A DNA stretch of 64,000 nucleotides from Prosthecobacter sp. SYSU 5D2 (lineage in GTDB: Bacteria; Verrucomicrobiota; Verrucomicrobiia; Verrucomicrobiales; Verrucomicrobiaceae): NCBI RefSeq assembly GCF_039655865.1, contig NZ_JBBYXL010000008.1, positions 124,001-188,000 of the forward strand, written 5' to 3'. The notes under the pieces were generated by a model. That model had not been told where the DNA came from and searched no databases. It saw only the letters and a list, made by a program, of their open reading frames with translations. Positions 59,058-64,000 of this stretch are shown here, piece after piece (position 1 is the first letter of the stretch; each line of letters opens with the position of its first letter). A program made the position numbers and the translations under genes.

Positions 59058-59636
59058 TCAGTCCTCCCCGTCAGCGCGGGAGATCCCGGCATAAAGCTCT
59101 GGGAAACGACGCTCCAGAGCCTTGGGCGTCACGTAGCCGATGAGTTGCGCCTCCCCCCAGTCGGTCAGCCCCCAGTAAGCATGGGGCAGTGCCAGCAGCA
59201 CCGCCGTGCAGGTGGGCATTTTAGGCACATGCGCCCTCGCCAGGATGCGCTCGGCAAAGTCATGGAGGCCCGGATTGTGGCCAAAAAGCATCACATGCTT
59301 CCATTCCTCATCCAGTTGCCGCACCACATTCAGGATGCGCGGTGCCTCCGCCAAATACAGGGATGAATCCAGGATCAGCGATTCCAGCGGCATGCTCGCC
59401 ACCTCCTGCATGATCCTGGCCGTGGCCAGCGCCCGCGCCGCCGTACTCGTCACCAGCCGCTCCGGCGGTGGAATCAAAGCCTCATTCTCCCCCCCGCCAA
59501 AATACGTGCGGTGCAGAAAAGACGCCATCGCCGGTGCCGCCACCAGTCCGCGCTCATTCAGCGGACGGTCATGATCCGCCAGCCCGGACTGGGTCCAGCT
59601 GGATTTGGCATGACGGACGACGGTGAGGTACTTCAT
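59058..59636 (-). CDS. SixA-like histidine phosphatase
   Basis: A 192-residue histidine-phosphatase family protein. The catalytic RHG-type motif is VVRHAKSSW (His8 region), followed by DRPLNERGLVAAPAMASFL, TSTAARALATARIM and the second His in LFGHNPGLHDF. This set is the SixA subgroup, which removes phosphate from phospho-His proteins such as HPt domains. ATG at 59636; the longer frame adds poorly conserved residues. It could act on the hybrid kinase pathway but no link is shown. Confidence 0.92.
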   Translation of the reverse strand: MKYLTVVRHAKSSWTQSGLADHDRPLNERGLVAAPAMASFLHRTYFGGGENEALIPPPERLVTSTAARALATARIMQEVASMPLESLILDSSLYLAEAPRILNVVRQLDEEWKHVMLFGHNPGLHDFAERILARAHVPKMPTCTAVLLALPHAYWGLTDWGEAQLIGYVTPKALERRFPELYAGISRADGED

Positions 59637-59820
59637 TATTAGATCGTGGCGGGTCCCTCCTCGCATGATGGATGCCAAGTGTCAAATCGCAGCCGCCAGA
59701 TGGAATGGATGTGCTGTCTTCACAGACTCCACCTTTGTAAACATCAGAAAAAAATTCCAGCGGGGAGCCGCGATCTTCTGTCATATTGTGGCCGATTGTC
59801 ATTCAGGTGCCTGTTTTTAC

Positions 59821-61569
59821 ATGTCTTCAGCCTCCGCCACCCTCCTGCTGGCCCGCATTCACGGGCAGATGCTTCGGCATAGGATCTCTCATGGGCTGGC
59901 ATCCAACCGGCTGCTCATCCTCACCATCGGAGGCTTTCTGGGGCTGTATTGTGTGGCGGCGTATGTGCTGGTGGCGCGGGGACTGGAGTTTGTGAACCGG
60001 ATGCCGCTCTTCGGCCCGCTGCTGCTGGAGCGGCTCATCTACCTGCTGTTCTTTTTCTTCTTTGTCATGCTGGTGCTCTCCAATGCCACCATCACGGGCA
60101 TGGGGATGTTCCGCCGCAAAGACATGGACTGGCAGGTGGCCCTGCCCCTGCCCTACCGCAGCCTGGTGCTGTGGAAGACGCTGGAGGGCATGGCCCTGGC
60201 GAGCTGGGGGCTGCTGGTGCTGAGCGCGCCCATCCTGGCGGCGCTGGGAGGGCTTTACCATGTGGGGCCGGCGTTTTACCTGCTGGGAGCCCCGGCGCTT
60301 TTATGCCTGGTGACCATCTCGGCCAACCTGTCCTCCTGGGCCCTGCTCTTCCTGGTGCGGCATGCGCAGCGCTGGTGGTGGAAAATGGCGGCGCTGCTAG
60401 GCCTGTGGATTCTGGGCAGCACTCTCCTGCGCTTTTTCTCTGCTCGCGAGCCTAGGCTGGACGGCCAGGGCGGCAGTGACCTCGTCTCCAGCCTGCACGG
60501 AGTGCTGCAGCATACGGAGATCTGCATGCACCCGCTGCTGCCCAGTTCCTGGGTGGCGGAGGTCATCCTGGCCTCGGGGCGGGGTTTGTATGAACAAGCC
60601 GCCTTTTTTAATTTCGCGCTGCTGGCCAATGCGCTGTTTGCCCTGACCGTTACCGCGCGCCTGGGCGGCCGTTTTTTCTACCCGGCCTGGGACCGGGTGA
60701 TGGCTGCCGTGCCGCTAACCCAGCCTCAGGCGGCCAAGGAAGCCTGGTACCTCCACCCTGAAAAGGCGGCCCGGCGCACCTGGATGCAGCGCATCTGGGG
60801 TCTGGAGCGCGCTGAGCACGCCGCCATCGTCAAGGATGTCCGTACCTTCCTTCGGGAGCCGACGCAGTGGGGGCAGAGCCTGCTCATTTTTGGCCTGCTG
60901 CTGATGTACACCTCCAACTTGCGGCAAATGGGCTACGATCTGCAAAGCCCTTTTTGGATCATCGTCATCAGCCACCTGAACCTGCTGGTCTGCTGCCTAG
61001 CCCTTTCCACCCTGACCACCCGGTTCATCTTTCCGCAGTTCAGCCTGGAGGGGCAGCGGCTGTGGATCCTTGGGCTTTCCCCGCTTTCCCTGGAGCGGGT
61101 GCTGAGCTTGAAACTGCGCCTCAGCGCCGGCGTCATGGGACTGCTCACCACGGCCCTGGTATTCACCTCCAGCCTGTCCCTTTCCCTGCCCTGGCAGCGA
61201 ACGGTCTTTTTCTGCGCAGCGGTGATGATGCTCAGCTACGGGCTGAACGCCCTGGCGCTGTCCCTGGGGGCCCTGTTGCCGAACTTTCGCGAACCGAACC
61301 CGGCGCGCATCATTTCCGGTTTCGGCGGCACGCTTTGTCTCATCAGCAGTTTTTTGTACATTTTGTTCAGTGCCACCGCCCTCGCCCTGCCGGAGGCGAT
61401 GCGCTGGAAGGCCCAGGCAGCAGGAGCTTTCCCTTCACCTCGTTCTGCTTTGATCCAGGATCTCTCCGCTCTGGGTTTCGTCCTGTTTCTCTCGTTACTG
61501 TTCGGAGGATTACCCTATTGGCTGGCAAAAAAACGCACGAAAAGTCTAGATTATTTAAAAGAGCTGTAA
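59821..61569 (+). CDS. ABC exporter-like polytopic membrane protein, no ATPase adjacent
   Basis: A 582-residue protein with about 12-14 hydrophobic helices. LSTLTTRFIFPQFSLEGQRL with WILGLSPLSLERVLSLK resembles the putative ABC exporter/ABC-2-like permease family. LPLPYRSLVLWKTLEGMALA also fits its coupling-loop region. No ATP-binding subunit is encoded next to it, so a partner would be elsewhere. ATG at 59821 was chosen since the upstream frame to 59623 crosses the divergent phosphatase gene. It is followed after 25 bp by a coiled-coil membrane protein gene. Confidence 0.78.
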   Translation: MSSASATLLLARIHGQMLRHRISHGLASNRLLILTIGGFLGLYCVAAYVLVARGLEFVNRMPLFGPLLLERLIYLLFFFFFVMLVLSNATITGMGMFRRKDMDWQVALPLPYRSLVLWKTLEGMALASWGLLVLSAPILAALGGLYHVGPAFYLLGAPALLCLVTISANLSSWALLFLVRHAQRWWWKMAALLGLWILGSTLLRFFSAREPRLDGQGGSDLVSSLHGVLQHTEICMHPLLPSSWVAEVILASGRGLYEQAAFFNFALLANALFALTVTARLGGRFFYPAWDRVMAAVPLTQPQAAKEAWYLHPEKAARRTWMQRIWGLERAEHAAIVKDVRTFLREPTQWGQSLLIFGLLLMYTSNLRQMGYDLQSPFWIIVISHLNLLVCCLALSTLTTRFIFPQFSLEGQRLWILGLSPLSLERVLSLKLRLSAGVMGLLTTALVFTSSLSLSLPWQRTVFFCAAVMMLSYGLNALALSLGALLPNFREPNPARIISGFGGTLCLISSFLYILFSATALALPEAMRWKAQAAGAFPSPRSALIQDLSALGFVLFLSLLFGGLPYWLAKKRTKSLDYLKEL

Positions 61570-61594
61570 TATTACTGAGTCTGAAATAAAACTC

Positions 61595-62302
61595 ATGACA
61601 GCCATGGCCCGCCGCTCTCCCGCTCTCGCTACGGTTCCCGCCGCTGAGGATAACAACATCCTACGCTTCGACGAAGCCCCCGAATTCTCCGTCGGTCATG
61701 CGGAGGAGTCTCCCATGGAAGACATGGATCAGCAGGTCCGCGAGGCCCAGCACCGCCTCACCCGCCTGCGCGCAGAACAGGAAGAGCTGGAGCACCAGCG
61801 CAAGATCCTGGAAAACCTCAAGCAAAAGCAGGAGCGCTTCATCGCAGGACGCAAAGACATCACCGAAAAGCTGGATCGCAGCCTGCGGGTCATCACCGAT
61901 GACCTGGAGGAAGCCCGCCGCCGCGCCGAGGACCTCGCCGCCACCCAGCAGGAATTTCACGACCGTCTGGAAGAACTGAAAGTGTTCTATCCCGAGCGCT
62001 GGCACCGCAACCAGCTCGACCAGGAACTGGACAAGGCCATCTCCGCCCTCATCGAGGCCGAGACCAGCTTTGAAAAAGGCATCCGTCGCGTCACCTCCCA
62101 CCGCGCCGTGGAGAGCGCCCACCACCGCCAGGACCTGGACGAAGCTGGCGGTGAAGGCGAATACAGCGTCACCGGCCGCTTCTCCCAGTCCCTGTCCGGC
62201 AAGGATGACCTCATCACCTGGACCCGTCGCGGCTTTGCCTTCACGCTGCCGCTCATGGTCACCGTCCTGATCGCCGTCATTCTGGCCAAGCTGATGTTTT
62301 AG
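61595..62302 (+). CDS. Coiled-coil protein with C-terminal membrane anchor
   Basis: A 235-residue protein. A short disordered head is followed by a long coiled coil (about 45-130: DQQVREAQHRLTRLRAEQEE to RRRAEDLAATQQEFHDRL), then a linker and one C-terminal membrane helix (TLPLMVTVLIAVILAKLMF). This topology suits a tail-anchored scaffold with its coil in the cytoplasm. No family is recognised. It lies between the exporter-like gene and a basic membrane protein, all on the plus strand with gaps of 25 and 15 bp. Confidence 0.8.
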   Translation: MTAMARRSPALATVPAAEDNNILRFDEAPEFSVGHAEESPMEDMDQQVREAQHRLTRLRAEQEELEHQRKILENLKQKQERFIAGRKDITEKLDRSLRVITDDLEEARRRAEDLAATQQEFHDRLEELKVFYPERWHRNQLDQELDKAISALIEAETSFEKGIRRVTSHRAVESAHHRQDLDEAGGEGEYSVTGRFSQSLSGKDDLITWTRRGFAFTLPLMVTVLIAVILAKLMF

Positions 62303-62317
62303 CACCCTCCCGTCCCT

Positions 62318-62689
62318 ATGAACAAACGCGTCGCCTCCCGTCGTCCGAAAACCGTTCAAACCGCCGCCCAGGAGATCCAGCCTGCCCGGCTCAACCAGTT
62401 GCGCAGCCGCTCCCGTAGCCTGCAGGAGGAGATCCATACCCTGGAGTGCGCCATCGTCGCCGCCCCCAGCGCCATGCGCCGCCGCCGCCTGGCCACCAAG
62501 GACGTGCTACCCGCGCCCGAGCCTCTCTTTTCCAAAAAGTCCCTCCGCTCCCCCCAGCGCATCCCCCTGCACATGCGCAAGGCCGCCAGCCGCCGCCGCA
62601 TGGCTCTCGTCATCGAGTTCGCCGTCGTCGTCGCCACCCTCGCCGCCGCCCTGGGCTGGATGAACCAGTGGTTCAACTGGTGGACGTGA
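62318..62689 (+). CDS. Basic protein with C-terminal membrane helix
   Basis: A 123-residue protein with a strongly basic N-terminal two thirds (RPKTVQTAAQEIQPARLNQL, LHMRKAASRRRM), including a short predicted helix (NQLRSRSRSLQEEIHTLECA). One C-terminal membrane helix (EFAVVVATLAAALGWM) ends in WFNWWT. The tail-anchor layout mirrors the preceding protein. The 15-bp gap suggests joint transcription. Function unknown. ATG at 62318. Confidence 0.72.
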   Translation: MNKRVASRRPKTVQTAAQEIQPARLNQLRSRSRSLQEEIHTLECAIVAAPSAMRRRRLATKDVLPAPEPLFSKKSLRSPQRIPLHMRKAASRRRMALVIEFAVVVATLAAALGWMNQWFNWWT

Positions 62690-62776
62690 ATTGGGGCTAA
62701 CTGATGAGGAATTGATTCGGGGTGAATGATTCCCCGTTGCCGCCGCGCCGTTGCTTTTCACAGTGGGCTTCCACCC

Positions 62777-64000
62777 ATGCCCACGCCCCCTTTTCATTAT
62801 CAGGAACTGTTTGAACTCGGTCAGGATGACACTGAATACCGGCTGCTGACGAAGGACCACGTCAGCGTCAAGGAATTCAATGGCAAAGAGGTGCTTTGCG
62901 TGGAGCCACAGGCGCTGACGCTGCTGGCCAGCCAGGCGTTTCATGACATCAATTTTTTCCTCCGGCCCAAGCACTTGAAACAGGTGGCCGCCATCCTGGA
63001 CGATCCGGAAGCCAGCGAGAATGACCGCATGGTGGCGCTGACTCTGTTGAAAAATGCGGATGTCTCCTCTGCCGGTCTCCTGCCCTTCTGCCAGGACACA
63101 GGCACCGCCATCATCATGGGGAAAAAGGGCCAGCAGGTCTGGACTGGCAGCAGCGATGAAGCCGCCCTGTCCAAAGGCGTGTATGAGGCCTACACCGAGA
63201 ACAATCTGCGCTATTCCCAGAATGCGGCGCTGGACATGTTCACGGAGAAGAATACCGGCACAAACCTGCCCGCCCAGTTCGACCTGTATGCGACGGAGGG
63301 TGAGGCGTATAAGTTCCTCTTCATCTCCAAAGGCGGCGGCTCGGCAAACAAGTCCTATCTCTACCAGGAGACTCGCGCGGTGCTGAATCCGAAGAGCATC
63401 GTCCCTTTCCTCACGGAGAAAATGCTATCCCTGGGCACAGCGGCCTGCCCACCGTATCACCTCAGTTTTGTCATCGGCGGCACCTCCGCCGAGGCGACGA
63501 TGAAGCATGTGAAACTGGCCTCCACCAAGTATTACGACAACCTCCCCACCACAGGCAACGAGCATGGCCGCGCCTTCCGTGATGTGGAGCTGGAAGCACA
63601 GATGCTGGAGGCAGCTCGCACCTGCGGCATCGGCGCGCAGTTTGGCGGCAAATACTTCGCCCTGGATGTCCGCGTCATCCGCCTGCCACGGCATGGGGCC
63701 TCCCTGCCCATCGGCATCGGCGTCTCCTGCTCGGCCGACCGCCAGGCCAAGGCCAAGATCACCCGCGACGGGGTCTTCATTGAAAAGCTGGAGATGAATC
63801 CGCTTCAATACATCCCGGAAGAGCTGCGGCACCGGAAGGATACAAACGCGGTGCGCATTGACCTAAACCAGCCCATGGCCGCCATCCGTGCCGAACTGAG
63901 CAAACACCCGGTCACCACCCGGCTTCTCCTCAACGGCCCCATTGTGGTGGCCCGTGACATTGCCCACGCCAAGCTGAAGGAGCGCCTGGATGCCGGTGAG
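62777..64000 (+). CDS. Fumarate hydratase class I (3'-truncated by window edge)
   Basis: The first 408 residues of a class I (iron-sulfur) fumarase, open to the last base of the window. Motifs include [20 protein letters not shown] with a ligand Cys, [36 protein letters not shown] and [20 protein letters not shown] with a second Cys. [20 protein letters not shown] and [16 protein letters not shown] follow. It hydrates fumarate to malate. ATG at 62777 starts [15 protein letters not shown], close to the E. coli FumA start. Full class I enzymes are about 550 residues, so roughly a quarter is missing. Confidence 0.95.
   Translation, partial: MPTPPFHYQELFELGQDDTEYRLLTKDHVSVKEFNGKEVLCVEPQALTLLASQAFHDINFFLRPKHLKQVAAILDDPEASENDRMVALTLLKNADVSSAGLLPFCQDTGTAIIMGKKGQQVWTGSSDEAALSKGVYEAYTENNLRYSQNAALDMFTEKNTGTNLPAQFDLYATEGEAYKFLFISKGGGSANKSYLYQETRAVLNPKSIVPFLTEKMLSLGTAACPPYHLSFVIGGTSAEATMKHVKLASTKYYDNLPTTGNEHGRAFRDVELEAQMLEAARTCGIGAQFGGKYFALDVRVIRLPRHGASLPIGIGVSCSADRQAKAKITRDGVFIEKLEMNPLQYIPEELRHRKDTNAVRIDLNQPMAAIRAELSKHPVTTRLLLNGPIVVARDIAHAKLKERLDAGE

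Overview
The window looks like a chromosomal stretch from a GC-rich member of the Verrucomicrobiota (PVC group), close in gene style to Prosthecobacter/Verrucomicrobium-type genomes. The lineage call is an inference. It rests on families largely confined to PVC bacteria: the very large planctomycete-type cytochrome/DUF1549/DUF1553 protein, two DUF1501 proteins, a PVC-type heme-binding CxxCH protein and tandem NHL-repeat exported proteins. RNase HIII, which the related Chlamydiae also use, fits too. No rRNA, tRNA, CRISPR array, transposase or prophage gene was seen. Most of the window is dense housekeeping DNA with little intergenic space.

Layout. 1-7.7 kb: the 3' part of a hybrid histidine kinase, a small His-rich lipoprotein, an alpha/beta hydrolase, YqgE, an ArnT-like GT39 membrane glycosyltransferase, a short RodZ-like protein, an HU/IHF protein and RNase HIII. 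8-10.1 kb: two NHL-propeller exported proteins, followed by a 217-bp imperfect inverted repeat. 10.4-14.9 kb: four nucleotide-sugar enzymes on the minus strand (UDP-xylose synthase, UDP-glucose dehydrogenase, GDP-mannose dehydratase, GDP-fucose synthase). 15-18.4 kb: N-acetylglutamate synthase, heptamer repeats, a 36-residue membrane peptide, a YciI-type protein and a fasciclin protein. 18.5-27.4 kb: a DUF1501 protein abutting a REPIN-like element, an aminopeptidase P, the prs-rplY-pth-rpsF translation cluster, a CNNM/CorC protein and a phosphate transporter pair (DUF47-PiT).

27.5-29 kb holds an AT-rich two-gene island: an SMC/OLD-like ATPase overlapping by 4 bp with a small protein carrying a TOPRIM-like acidic pattern. 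It is the best candidate for an undescribed, possibly defensive, system. 29-43.7 kb returns to core metabolism: aconitase, a nucleotidyltransferase-fold gene with a small follower, glutathione peroxidase, an ECF sigma/anti-sigma pair, Asd, acetyl-CoA synthetase with a histone-like Lys/Ala tail, LeuRS, an O-methyltransferase and a beta-CASP metallohydrolase.

43.8-52.7 kb is a PVC-specific block: a heme-binding propeller protein convergent with an IclR-PSD1-DUF1501 operon whose three genes overlap by 4 bp at each junction. A 36-bp palindrome sits on the IclR start codon and recurs 1.65 kb away, upstream of a TIGR04222-like membrane protein; it is a strong operator candidate. 54.4-64 kb: VapBC, an MDR dehydrogenase, guanylate kinase, a second CorC-type protein, an FmdB zinc ribbon, a zinc-independent-type S14, a SixA-like phosphatase, a membrane/coiled-coil cluster of unknown role, and a class I fumarase running off the right edge. 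Strong hairpin terminators separate several convergent or consecutive units (18.4, 21.46, 29.1, 35.2 and 38.46 kb).
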